DNA of 7,475 nucleotides from an uncultured Bartonella sp. (GTDB taxonomy: Bacteria > Pseudomonadota > Alphaproteobacteria > Rhizobiales > Rhizobiaceae), in contig CAMLON010000047.1 of assembly GCA_946481695.1 (NCBI GenBank), positions 1-7,475 on the forward strand, read 5' to 3'. Under the pieces are notes generated by a model. That model was given only the letters and a program-made list of their open reading frames with translations, was not told the origin of the DNA and searched no databases. Position numbers and translations under genes: made by a program. Of the stretch, positions 1 through 6,323 are shown piece after piece (within the stretch, counting starts at the first letter, position 1; every line of letters begins with the position of its first letter).

Positions 1-818
1 CAGTGATTGATGCAGCCGAATATTACGACCGCGCCCTTCCCATGATGATGACAGCGGCAGGAACCGTTCCGGCTGCCAAGGTTTTCATCATGGGGGCGGG
101 TGTTGCCGGTCTTCAGGCCATTGCCACTGCACGGCGTCTGGGTGCATCGGTCACAGCAAATGACGTGCGCCCTGCAGCCAAGGAGCAAGTTGCTTCCCTT
201 GGTGCAAAATTTATCGCCGTCGAGGATGATGAATTCAAAGCGGCTGAAACGGCTGGTGGCTATGCCAAGGAAATGTCGAAGGAATACCAGCAAAAACAGG
301 CGGCCTTGACTGCCGAGCATATTGCCAAACAGGATATCGTCATTACAACCGCATTGATTCCCGGTCGTCCCGCACCGCGCCTTATCACTAAAGCGATGCT
401 TAAAACCATGCGTCAGGGTTCGGTCGTGGTTGATCTTGCCGTTGAAAGAGGTGGCAATGTCGAAGGCGCTGTTGCTAATAAGATTGTCGAAGTTGAAGGG
501 GTTAAGATTATCGGCTTCACCAATGTTCCGGGTCGCATTGCCGCTACCGCTTCAAAGCTTTATGCGCGCAATCTTTATGCCTTTGTCGATATCATGACAA
601 ACAAGGAGACAAAGGCATTTACTATCGACCGGAATGACGAGCTCGTCAAAGCGACATTGCTCACTTTCGACGGTGACATAGTTCATCCCCGCTTTGCAGA
701 AGAATCGGAGAAAAAAGCCGATGAGAAGGCTGAAAAACCGGCAAAGCGAACATCCTCGAAACATAAAGAACCAGCCGCCAAAGCGGATAAAAAAACAGAT
801 GAAAAAGGAGCCAGATAA
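1..818 (+). CDS. pntAA: NAD(P) transhydrogenase alpha subunit 1 (domain I), 5'-truncated by window edge
   Basis: This is the NAD(H)-binding peripheral subunit of proton-translocating transhydrogenase, which passes hydride from NADH to NADP+ at the inner membrane. The reading frame is open at the window start (first full codon at base 3, a GTG that is not the real start), so roughly the first 100-plus residues lie outside. The visible 271 residues begin just before the second Rossmann unit. They show the dinucleotide motif GAGVAG at visible residues 31-36, the family stretch [12 protein letters not shown], the mobile-loop region with GGYAKEM, then [15 protein letters not shown] and [14 protein letters not shown], all typical of transhydrogenase domain I. 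The C-terminus ends in a low-complexity tail of about 35 residues rich in Lys, Ala and Glu; it probably links the soluble domain to the membrane part and is longer than I expect for the family. The stop overlaps the pntAB start by one base (TAATG). Lack of transmembrane helices confirms the split, three-gene form of the enzyme. Confidence 0.95.
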   Translation, partial: VIDAAEYYDRALPMMMTAAGTVPAAKVFIMGAGVAGLQAIATARRLGASVTANDVRPAAKEQVASLGAKFIAVEDDEFKAAETAGGYAKEMSKEYQQKQAALTAEHIAKQDIVITTALIPGRPAPRLITKAMLKTMRQGSVVVDLAVERGGNVEGAVANKIVEVEGVKIIGFTNVPGRIAATASKLYARNLYAFVDIMTNKETKAFTIDRNDELVKATLLTFDGDIVHPRFAEESEKKADEKAEKPAKRTSSKHKEPAAKADKKTDEKGAR

Positions 819-1228
819 TGTCTAACGAGGCTCTCGACAAAGCCCTTCAAGGTCTTGATCAGGCCATTGCCGCTGTGCGCGAAGCAGGCGGTCAAATCTC
901 CAGTAATGCCGTTGATGCCGTCCACAATGTGACCGGCGGTGTTATTGACCCGTTCATTTTCCAGTTTGCGATCTTCGTACTGGCGATTTTTGTCGGCTAT
1001 TATGTTGTTTGGGCAGTAACGCCGGCTCTCCACACACCGCTGATGGCTGTTACCAATGCGATTTCTTCAGTTATCGTCGTTGGTGCGCTGCTTGCTGTCG
1101 GTCTTTCGTCTTCAGGCCTTGCAAGCACTTTCGGTTTCATCGCACTGGTACTTGCAAGCGTCAATATTTTCGGCGGCTTTCTCGTTACCCAACGCATGCT
1201 TGCCATGTACAAGAAAAAAGATAAGTGA
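818..1228 (+). CDS. pntAB: NAD(P) transhydrogenase alpha subunit 2 (membrane part)
   Basis: This small inner-membrane subunit (136 aa) contributes the first helices of transhydrogenase domain II, the proton channel. In enteric bacteria it is fused to PntA; here it is separate, as in Rhodospirillum rubrum. Residues 1-42 are a polar, probably amphipathic lead. Three hydrophobic segments follow, at about 44-67, 76-97 and 102-127. The second carries the family signature [14 protein letters not shown] (residues 70-83), preceded by GYYVVW (60-65). The protein ends in a basic KKKDK tail. The start is well defined: AAGGAG at 805-810 lies seven bases before the ATG, which overlaps the pntAA stop by one base and implies translational coupling. 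Length and order match the usual pntAA-pntAB-pntB arrangement. Confidence 0.95.
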   Translation: MSNEALDKALQGLDQAIAAVREAGGQISSNAVDAVHNVTGGVIDPFIFQFAIFVLAIFVGYYVVWAVTPALHTPLMAVTNAISSVIVVGALLAVGLSSSGLASTFGFIALVLASVNIFGGFLVTQRMLAMYKKKDK

Positions 1229-1230
1229 GG
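1227..1230 (+). promoter_or_regulatory. Ribosome binding site of pntB, overlapping the pntAB stop
   Basis: GAGG here lies nine bases before the ATG at 1240 and overlaps the TGA of pntAB (1226-1228). It supports ATG 1240 over the in-frame GTG at 1225, which would sit on the ribosome site itself and add five residues not expected in PntB. Confidence 0.7.
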
Positions 1231-1239
1231 CTTGAAACT

Positions 1240-2640
1240 ATGAGTATTAATTTTGCAGCCTTTCTTTATCTCGTTTCCGGTGTCCTGTTCATCATGGCGC
1301 TGCGCGGGCTTTCCCATCCGACAACAAGCCGCAAGGGCAATGCCTATGGCATGGTCGGCATGGCTGTTGCCATCATCACAACACTATTGCTTGCCCGTCC
1401 AAGCTTCGGTGGCCTTGTCCTCATCATTATAGGTCTTGCCATCGGTGGCGCTATCGGTGCTGTCATTGCACGCCGCATTGCCATGACGGCAATGCCGCAA
1501 CTTGTTGCCTCTTTCCATTCGCTTGTCGGTCTTGCTGCCGTTATGGTGGCCGCCGGTGCACTTTATTCGCCGCATTCATTCGGCATTGGCGAAATCGGCT
1601 CTATCCACGGGCGGGCACTCGTTGAAATGGCAATCGGTGTCGCAATCGGTGCGATAACCTTTACCGGTTCCATCATTGCGTTTTTAAAACTTGATGGACG
1701 TATGTCCGGTAAGCCGATCATTTTGCCGAACCGGCACTTGATCAACATTGTTCTTGCAGTGGCAATTGTTCTTCTCATCGCAACGCTTGTCGGAACTGAA
1801 AGCCATCTGGTTTTCTGGCTTATTGTTCTTTTGTCGCTTGTTATCGGTGTCACACTGATTGTGCCGATCGGTGGCGCGGATATGCCGGTTGTTGTTTCCA
1901 TGCTCAATTCCTATTCGGGATGGGCGGCCGCAGGTATCGGTTTTACTCTCGGAAATATGGCTTTGATCATCACCGGCGCACTTGTCGGATCTTCAGGTGC
2001 CATCCTTTCCTACATTATGTGTAAAGGCATGAACCGCTCGTTCATTTCCGTGATCCTTGGCGGATTCGGTGGTGAAAGTGCCGGTCCTGCCGGACATAAC
2101 GAAGTCGAACGCCGTCCGGTCAAACAGGGTTCGGCTGACGATGCAGCATTCATTATGAAAAATGCCAACAAGGTCATTATCGTACCGGGATATGGCATGG
2201 CTGTTGCACAGGCGCAGCACGCACTGCGTGAAATGGCTGACAAGCTCAAGGAAAACGGTGTCGAAGTCAAATATGCCATTCATCCGGTTGCCGGTCGTAT
2301 GCCCGGTCACATGAATGTGCTGCTTGCCGAAGCCAATGTGCCCTATGACGAAGTTTTCGAGCTTGACGATATCAATTCCGAATTTGCCGATGCAGATGTT
2401 GCTTTTGTCATTGGTGCCAATGACGTAACCAACCCTGCAGCTAAATCGGACCCATCTTCGCCGATTTATGGCATGCCGATTCTCGACGTATCGAAAGCGG
2501 GAACGGTTCTGTTCCTGAAACGCGGCATGGGAACAGGTTATTCGGGCGTTGAAAACGAGCTGTTTTTCCGTGACAACACCATGATGCTTTTTGGCGATGC
2601 CAAAAAAATGGTCGAAAGCATTGTCAAAGCCATGGAATAA
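1240..2640 (+). CDS. pntB: NAD(P) transhydrogenase beta subunit (membrane helices plus NADP-binding domain III)
   Basis: PntB completes the proton-pumping transhydrogenase: its N-terminal half is multi-helix membrane domain II, and its C-terminal half is the NADP(H)-binding domain III facing the cytoplasm. From ATG 1240 it has 466 residues, the normal length. Membrane landmarks include His93 in FHSLVGLAAV, at the position of the E. coli beta-His91 implicated in proton transfer, the sequence KPIILPNRH, and the almost invariant GGADMPVVVSMLNSYSGW from about residue 211. GALVGSSGAILSYIMCK and the hinge MNRSFISVILGGFG follow. Domain III starts near residue 290 and shows PGYGMAVAQAQ (from residue 316), HPVAGRMPGHMNVLLAEA (from 348), GANDVTNPAA (392-401) and KRGMGTGYSG (from 427), the expected NADP-binding loops. 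It is the last gene of the operon and is followed six bases later by an intrinsic terminator. No key residue appears missing. Confidence 0.97.
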   Translation: MSINFAAFLYLVSGVLFIMALRGLSHPTTSRKGNAYGMVGMAVAIITTLLLARPSFGGLVLIIIGLAIGGAIGAVIARRIAMTAMPQLVASFHSLVGLAAVMVAAGALYSPHSFGIGEIGSIHGRALVEMAIGVAIGAITFTGSIIAFLKLDGRMSGKPIILPNRHLINIVLAVAIVLLIATLVGTESHLVFWLIVLLSLVIGVTLIVPIGGADMPVVVSMLNSYSGWAAAGIGFTLGNMALIITGALVGSSGAILSYIMCKGMNRSFISVILGGFGGESAGPAGHNEVERRPVKQGSADDAAFIMKNANKVIIVPGYGMAVAQAQHALREMADKLKENGVEVKYAIHPVAGRMPGHMNVLLAEANVPYDEVFELDDINSEFADADVAFVIGANDVTNPAAKSDPSSPIYGMPILDVSKAGTVLFLKRGMGTGYSGVENELFFRDNTMMLFGDAKKMVESIVKAME

Positions 2641-2645
2641 ACCTT

Positions 2646-2677
2646 AAGATGCCGCCAACAAGGCGGCATCTTTTTTT
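2646..2677 (+). terminator. Intrinsic terminator of the pnt operon
   Basis: The stem AAGATGCCGCC (2646-2656) pairs perfectly with GGCGGCATCTT (2662-2672) around a five-base AACAA loop, and a T-run continues to 2677. An 11-bp GC-rich stem with a 7-T tail is a textbook rho-independent terminator. It begins six bases after the pntB stop. The reverse strand has no T-run after the stem, so it acts in the + direction only. Confidence 0.92.
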
Positions 2678-2681
2678 AGGA
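2678..2681 (+). promoter_or_regulatory. Ribosome binding site that decides the nnrS start
   Basis: AGGA directly follows the last T of the pnt terminator. It is one base from ATG 2683, too close for initiation, but seven bases from ATG 2689. The later start is therefore preferred. The site has no room upstream for a private promoter outside pntB. Confidence 0.65.
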
Positions 2682-2688
2682 AATGATC

Positions 2689-3891
2689 ATGGCAAGTTCG
2701 GCCGAACAGATGAGAGCGTGGCAAGGTCCGGCACTTTTGAGTTATGGCTATCGGCCATTTTTTTTGTTCGCAAGTATCTGGGCTGTATTCAGTCTGTTTA
2801 TCTGGATTTTCCTTTTTTCCGGCAAAGATGTGCTGGCAATCGGAATTGATCCGTTTTCCTGGCACGCACACAGCTTTCTTTTCGGTTATTTATGGGCCGT
2901 CATTGCCGGTTTTTTGATGACTGCCGTTCCCAATTGGACCGGTCGTTTGCCAATTGTCGGCTGGCCGCTTTTGGGCCTCGTATCCATTTGGCTTATCGGG
3001 CGCATTGCCATGGTGCTTTCATCCGATTTGCCAGCGACTGTGACAGTCGGCCTTGATTTGCTGTTTCCGCTACTTTTCACCATCGCTATCGGGCGTGAAA
3101 TTATATATGGAAAAAACTGGCGTAATCTCAAAGTGCTTATTTTGCTTGTTCTGCTTTTCTGCGCCAATCTGATTTTCGATTGTGAAGCCTTTAATGATGG
3201 TTATGCTGCCGACGGTTATGGAGCTCGCCTCGCCCTTGCCATTGCGGTTTTCCTCATTGCCATTATTGGTGGCCGTATTGTGCCAAGTTTCACACGCAAT
3301 TGGCTTGCCAAACGCGGGAACACAAAACTGCCGGCTCCACACGGGCGCGTTGACCAAACCATCATGGTTTTTACGGCTATTTGCCTCGTTCTATGGATTC
3401 TCTTTCCCGACACAAAATTGACCGCCCTATTGTGCGGCCTTTGTGGCATTGCCAATCTTTACCGGCTTCAACGTTGGCGTGGTTTGGCAACTTTAAAAGA
3501 ACCGCTGGTTTTTGTGCTTCATGTCGGCTTTCTGTTTATTCCGCTAGGGTTTATCGCTTTGGCGCTTGGCACGTTCGGAATTATTCCGGGGGGACGCGCA
3601 CCGGTGCAACATTTATGGATGGCCGGTGGCATCGGCATGATGACAATGGCCGTGATGACGCGCGCAAGTCTTGGTCACGCCGGTCGGCCACTTACAGTTT
3701 CCTGGCCGGTCGTACTGGTTTACCTTGCGCTGTTTCTATCGGTCTGGCTGCGGCTTTTTGCCGGCATTGCCAATAACAATCTGCCAACGCTTCACATTGC
3801 CGGAACTTTATGGATTCTGGCTTTTTTGGGTTTCGTTGTGCTTTACTGGAATATCCTCACCAAACCACGCAAACCACGCGTTCCGAATTGA
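2689..3891 (+). CDS. nnrS: NnrS family membrane protein (nitric-oxide tolerance)
   Basis: NnrS proteins are haem- and copper-containing polytopic inner-membrane proteins found beside denitrification or nitric-oxide response genes. Work in other bacteria links them to resistance to nitrosative stress; no enzymatic reaction is firmly assigned. This protein has 400 residues, the usual family length, and is almost entirely hydrophobic, consistent with about twelve membrane helices. Family hallmarks are visible in order: GYRPFFLFA near the N-terminus, SWHAHSFLFG with His59 and His61, GFLMTAVPNWTGR (PNWTG at 81-85), GGRIVPSFTRNW (194-205), a His278 in VLHVGFLF, and HLWMAGGIGMMTMAVMTRASLGHAGRPL spanning about residues 308-335. 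The conserved histidines are the likely metal ligands. No denitrification gene or NnrR/FNR-type TTG-N8-CAA site is visible next to it. Expression probably depends on read-through of the pnt terminator or a promoter inside pntB. The start at 2689 is chosen by ribosome-site spacing; ATG 2683 would add only two residues. Confidence 0.9.
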   Translation: MASSAEQMRAWQGPALLSYGYRPFFLFASIWAVFSLFIWIFLFSGKDVLAIGIDPFSWHAHSFLFGYLWAVIAGFLMTAVPNWTGRLPIVGWPLLGLVSIWLIGRIAMVLSSDLPATVTVGLDLLFPLLFTIAIGREIIYGKNWRNLKVLILLVLLFCANLIFDCEAFNDGYAADGYGARLALAIAVFLIAIIGGRIVPSFTRNWLAKRGNTKLPAPHGRVDQTIMVFTAICLVLWILFPDTKLTALLCGLCGIANLYRLQRWRGLATLKEPLVFVLHVGFLFIPLGFIALALGTFGIIPGGRAPVQHLWMAGGIGMMTMAVMTRASLGHAGRPLTVSWPVVLVYLALFLSVWLRLFAGIANNNLPTLHIAGTLWILAFLGFVVLYWNILTKPRKPRVPN

Positions 3892-3916
3892 AGGTCATTA
3901 TCGGGATAAGCAAAAC

Positions 3917-3940
3917 GCAATTTCCCTTTAAAGGGTTTGC
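3917..3940 (+). terminator. Weak hairpin after nnrS, possible terminator
   Basis: CCCTTTAAAGGG (3924-3935) is a perfect 12-base palindrome, flanked by GCAA (3917-3920) and TTGC (3937-3940), which can also pair. It begins 25 bases after the nnrS stop. There is no clear T-run behind it, so termination is only a suggestion; it is the best candidate near the nnrS end. Confidence 0.25.
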
Positions 3941-4585
3941 CTGATTGAATTTCAAAAGCTTTCACAGCCCAAATAACGGTCTGTCTCTATTTTTGGCTCC
4001 GCAATGCGAAGAGACGGGTTCCTATAGATATTTCATAAAACGATTATGTAGGGCATCTTCTCGCCGTGATTTTCGTGAGCGCGCTTGTTGAAGAATGCCT
4101 TTTCGTTTGAGTCATGTTGACGGAATTTCTGTTTATCCGGTTCTTAAACCGCCGCGTAATTCCACTTTAAAAACCGCAGTAGCAGCTATAACCTCTCAGC
4201 GTGATAAACTTGTGGCGTGAAGAACAAATTACACTTATTCTCGAACGCCCCGCTTCGTTCGCCTTTTCTTCCTTCTTGGCCTTTTTCATTCCAACGAGAA
4301 TTTGAAACTATGGGAATCTCGGCCGCATGAATCATCGAAGGTAAAGCGGACAAACGGAAAATTGCCGGTCTTTGATGTTGCGTGTCGTTGATAAAGAGAA
4401 GTCCGTCTTGTTGACCAAGGCACATGAGAACTTCAGAAAGTAGATGACGGGTTATGCCTTTCCGTTTCCCCTTTTCGATGGTTGTTATCCGGCAACGTCA
4501 CGCATCAAGGGCTTTAAAAATTACAATAGCATAGCATAGGCCCCTTTCGACGAGAGACGTTATCTGACGCAAAAAACAAACTCTT

Positions 4586-4636
4586 GGCTTCACATTTGGC
4601 AAAAAATCGACTTTCCTGTTTGCCAAATACAAAGCC
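4586..4636. repeat. Nested inverted repeat, 15 paired bases in 51
   Basis: The outer arms are GGCTT (4586-4590) and AAGCC (4632-4636). The inner arms are ATTTGGCAAA (4594-4603) and TTTGCCAAAT (4619-4628), a perfect 10-bp match. Three unpaired bases sit symmetrically between inner and outer arms on each side, and the loop is 15 bases. The structure lies 66 bases beyond the stop of the - strand DRL gene. It could be a terminator or processing stem for that gene, a regulator site or part of a small RNA. No proper T-run follows the stem in either direction, though a T6 lies 15 bases further in the - direction. Confidence 0.7.
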
Positions 4637-4701
4637 TTATCCAATGGTGGCTATAATCGTATTTTTATCGTTTATCAGCCGCGGTGTTTTAAAACTCCCG
4701 A

Positions 4702-6018
4702 TCAGCCGTAAATAAGTTTATCCTGTTTTTTGCGTAAGCGTGCAATCCACTGGTTCTCATTGATTGCAGCATTTTTTACAGTGATGAGTTCGTTCTTCTT
4801 GATCGGTGCGGTAACGGTTGCCCCTTCAAGCAAACCACAAGGAATTGCCTGGTGCTTCCTTGCATCCTCGACTGTCATATTCCATGCGCGATAGGTATAA
4901 AGTCCGATAAAATCGAGCTTGTCTCCGGGTTTCAAATCTTTCTTGGCAACGGCGCAAACTTCTGCAACCGGCCGATCAAGTGGCACCATATCGGCCTTTC
5001 CGTAAAGCATGACGCGTGCACAGGTGAGCGGCACTTCCATTGCTGTGAGATGATAAGGACGATGGAATGTAAAATAAGGTCCTTCACCGATTTTCAAATC
5101 TTCCATACGTTCCCAAACACGGGGATGACGCATTTCTGCAACCACAAAAACTCCCGGTGAAACACCCCGCCCGATTGAATAATCGACAACGCCGGATTTT
5201 GACAAAACGCCACCATCTTTTTCCGGAATAAGCACTTTGTTTAGCCGGTCGATATCGGCTTTCGGGCCATGCATACCAGGGCAATCGGGAACAAGGCCGG
5301 TTGCGTTGGCAATGGCCGTCATTTCGACCATGGTTTTTGAACCGTCAATGAATTCGACAAGCATACGCACATTCATATTGCGTTTCTTTGCCTCTTCTTC
5401 ATAATGATCGGGAATTGCATCAAAATCGAGCGGGTTGTTTTTGCCCTTTCCGGCAGCAACAACATTGTGCCCGAGTGCCGAAACAAATTCGATCAGCTCC
5501 ATGCAGGAAGATGGCTCGTCACCGGCACCAAGTGTGTAGATAAGGCCACGTTTTTCGGCTTCATGTTTAAGATAAGGGCCGATTGTGACATCGGCCTCGA
5601 CATTCATCATAACAATGTGTTTGTTGTTTTGCAGCGTTTTATAACCGATTTCCGCGCCTGCTTCGGGATAGCCAGTCGCATCGACGATAACATCGACAAG
5701 CTCGTTTTTTAGCAACATATCAAGATCGTCGGTGGCGGCAATTTTTCCTTCTTCGATTGCTGCTGTCATTTCCGACGCATTGGAAACTTCCTTTGCATGC
5801 CCCGTTTCGTCATAGGCAATTTTTGCCGCATCAAGCACACGTTCAGGTGTCCTTGTCGAAACCGCTGCAACCTCGATGCCATCCATATGGGCGACACCTG
5901 TCAACAGATCGGTTCCCATTTCCCCGCAACCGACAAGCCCTATACGGATGGGCTTGCCACTTTCTTCGCGTTTTTTAAGGTCGCGGGCCAAACCGATAAG
6001 GGCTACATTGCTTGTCAT
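4702..6018 (-). CDS. drl: DXR-like reductoisomerase (DRL, DXR-II) of the MEP isoprenoid pathway
   Basis: The 438-residue protein belongs to the homoserine-dehydrogenase-like family with a C-terminal SAF-type domain (COG4091). It closely follows my recollection of the Brucella abortus DRL enzyme, which converts 1-deoxy-D-xylulose 5-phosphate to 2-C-methyl-D-erythritol 4-phosphate with NADPH, in place of classical DXR. Visible parts are an N-terminal Rossmann fold with IRIGLVGCGEMG (GxGxxG at residues 30-35), VDVIVDATGYPE (108-119), MMNVEADVTIGPYL (137-150), LGAGDEPSSCMELIEF (163-178), AGKGKNNPLDFD (189-200), EFIDGSKTMVEM (222-233) and GVVDYSIGRGVSPGVFVV, then the SAF-like part from about residue 350 (RPVAEVCAVAKKDLKPGD). 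GGAG at 6030-6033 lies 11 bases before the ATG, slightly far. The gene stands alone on this strand, so the role rests on family likeness. A general COG4091 dehydrogenase acting on another substrate is the alternative. Catalytic residues were not mapped. Confidence 0.82.
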   Translation of the reverse strand: MTSNVALIGLARDLKKREESGKPIRIGLVGCGEMGTDLLTGVAHMDGIEVAAVSTRTPERVLDAAKIAYDETGHAKEVSNASEMTAAIEEGKIAATDDLDMLLKNELVDVIVDATGYPEAGAEIGYKTLQNNKHIVMMNVEADVTIGPYLKHEAEKRGLIYTLGAGDEPSSCMELIEFVSALGHNVVAAGKGKNNPLDFDAIPDHYEEEAKKRNMNVRMLVEFIDGSKTMVEMTAIANATGLVPDCPGMHGPKADIDRLNKVLIPEKDGGVLSKSGVVDYSIGRGVSPGVFVVAEMRHPRVWERMEDLKIGEGPYFTFHRPYHLTAMEVPLTCARVMLYGKADMVPLDRPVAEVCAVAKKDLKPGDKLDFIGLYTYRAWNMTVEDARKHQAIPCGLLEGATVTAPIKKNELITVKNAAINENQWIARLRKKQDKLIYG

Positions 6019-6215
6019 TTCAAAAAATTCTCCGGTAAAAAACGATCATTCATCAGCCCGATAAAATATGTTTAAAATCGGGTTTTGCCACTCGTTCAGC
6101 GCATAATTCTTTTCTTTAAAGGTCTAATAACAACGGTAAAAAATTGCAAGACTCGTGATTGATCGACGCAAAGTCCAGAAAGCAGGATAACAAAACCACA
6201 CATTTTCCAAACAAA

Positions 6216-6231
6216 AATTTGCGCGAAAATT
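6216..6231. promoter_or_regulatory. Imperfect palindrome over the -35 of the MaoC promoter
   Basis: AATTTGCGCGAAAATT pairs at seven of eight positions around its centre and covers the proposed -35 (6219-6224). Its place is what a repressor operator would occupy, but no regulator is known and AT-rich palindromes of this size are not rare. Confidence 0.3.
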
Positions 6232-6247
6232 ATTTGGCCTGTATAAG
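6219..6247 (+). promoter_or_regulatory. Sigma-70-type promoter for the MaoC gene
   Basis: TTGCGC (6219-6224) and TATAAG (6242-6247) are separated by exactly 17 bases. They match the consensus boxes at four and five of six positions respectively. Transcription would start near 6254, giving a leader of about 70 bases before ATG 6324. No comparably good promoter was found on the - strand for the divergent DRL gene. Confidence 0.55.
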
Positions 6248-6267
6248 CAGCTTGAGCTCATAAATAA

Positions 6268-6296
6268 GCGGTCTTTCGCCGATGAGAGGCGACCGC
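6268..6296 (+). promoter_or_regulatory. Hairpin in the MaoC gene 5' leader
   Basis: GCGGTC (6268-6273) pairs with GACCGC (6291-6296), and GCC (6278-6280) with GGC (6288-6290). This forms a nine-pair GC-rich stem with a four-base bulge (TTTC) and loop GATGAGA. It would lie about 14 bases into the transcript and 15 bases ahead of the ribosome site. No T-run follows, so it is not a terminator; a role in RNA stability or translation is possible. Confidence 0.45.
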
Positions 6297-6310
6297 GACA
6301 AAATATTGAT

Positions 6311-6315
6311 AAGGA
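6311..6315 (+). promoter_or_regulatory. Ribosome binding site deciding the MaoC gene start
   Basis: AAGGA lies eight bases before ATG 6324. An upstream in-frame ATG at 6282 would add 14 charged residues not expected in the family, and it falls within the loop of the leader hairpin. The later start is preferred. Confidence 0.7.
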
Positions 6316-6323
6316 AAACATTC

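Larger units (their letters stand above)
3892..4701. other. 810-base convergent gap without a supportable gene
   Basis: This gap lies between the 3' ends of nnrS and the DRL gene. Only weak open frames occur. One on the + strand, 4095-4220, is 41 codons with a poor ribosome site. One on the - strand, 4186-4425, is 79 codons; its frame stays open upstream to a TGA near 4490 but has no Shine-Dalgarno, and the protein resembles nothing I recognise. The two overlap antisense at 4186-4220. The region holds several hairpin-capable inverted repeats: 3917-3940, 3981-4017, 4052-4099 and the strong one at 4586-4636. It may be a decayed locus, but no parent gene can be named. Confidence 0.6.

Noticed and set aside
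1225..1239. GTG 1225 as the pntB start
   Set aside because: It coincides with the ribosome site for ATG 1240 and adds residues not found in PntB proteins.
3743..3985. Short - strand open frame crossing the end of nnrS
   Set aside because: About 46 codons overlapping the real nnrS 3' end antisense, with no ATG start; considered chance.
4186..4425. 79-residue open frame on the - strand in the convergent gap
   Set aside because: No Shine-Dalgarno, no known family, and an open frame of this length is expected by chance in a gap this size when all frames are read.
4620..4657. TTGCCA and TATAAT as a promoter on the + strand
   Set aside because: The boxes are 26 bases apart, too far, and no gene follows in that direction.
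6057..6082. CCCGAT/ATCGGG inverted repeat ahead of the DRL gene as a regulatory hairpin
   Set aside because: Only six pairs with a 14-base loop, and no promoter was found to place it in a transcript.
6124..6321. 65-residue - strand frame in the divergent intergenic region
   Set aside because: It runs antisense through the MaoC leader and promoter, has no ribosome site and no family likeness.
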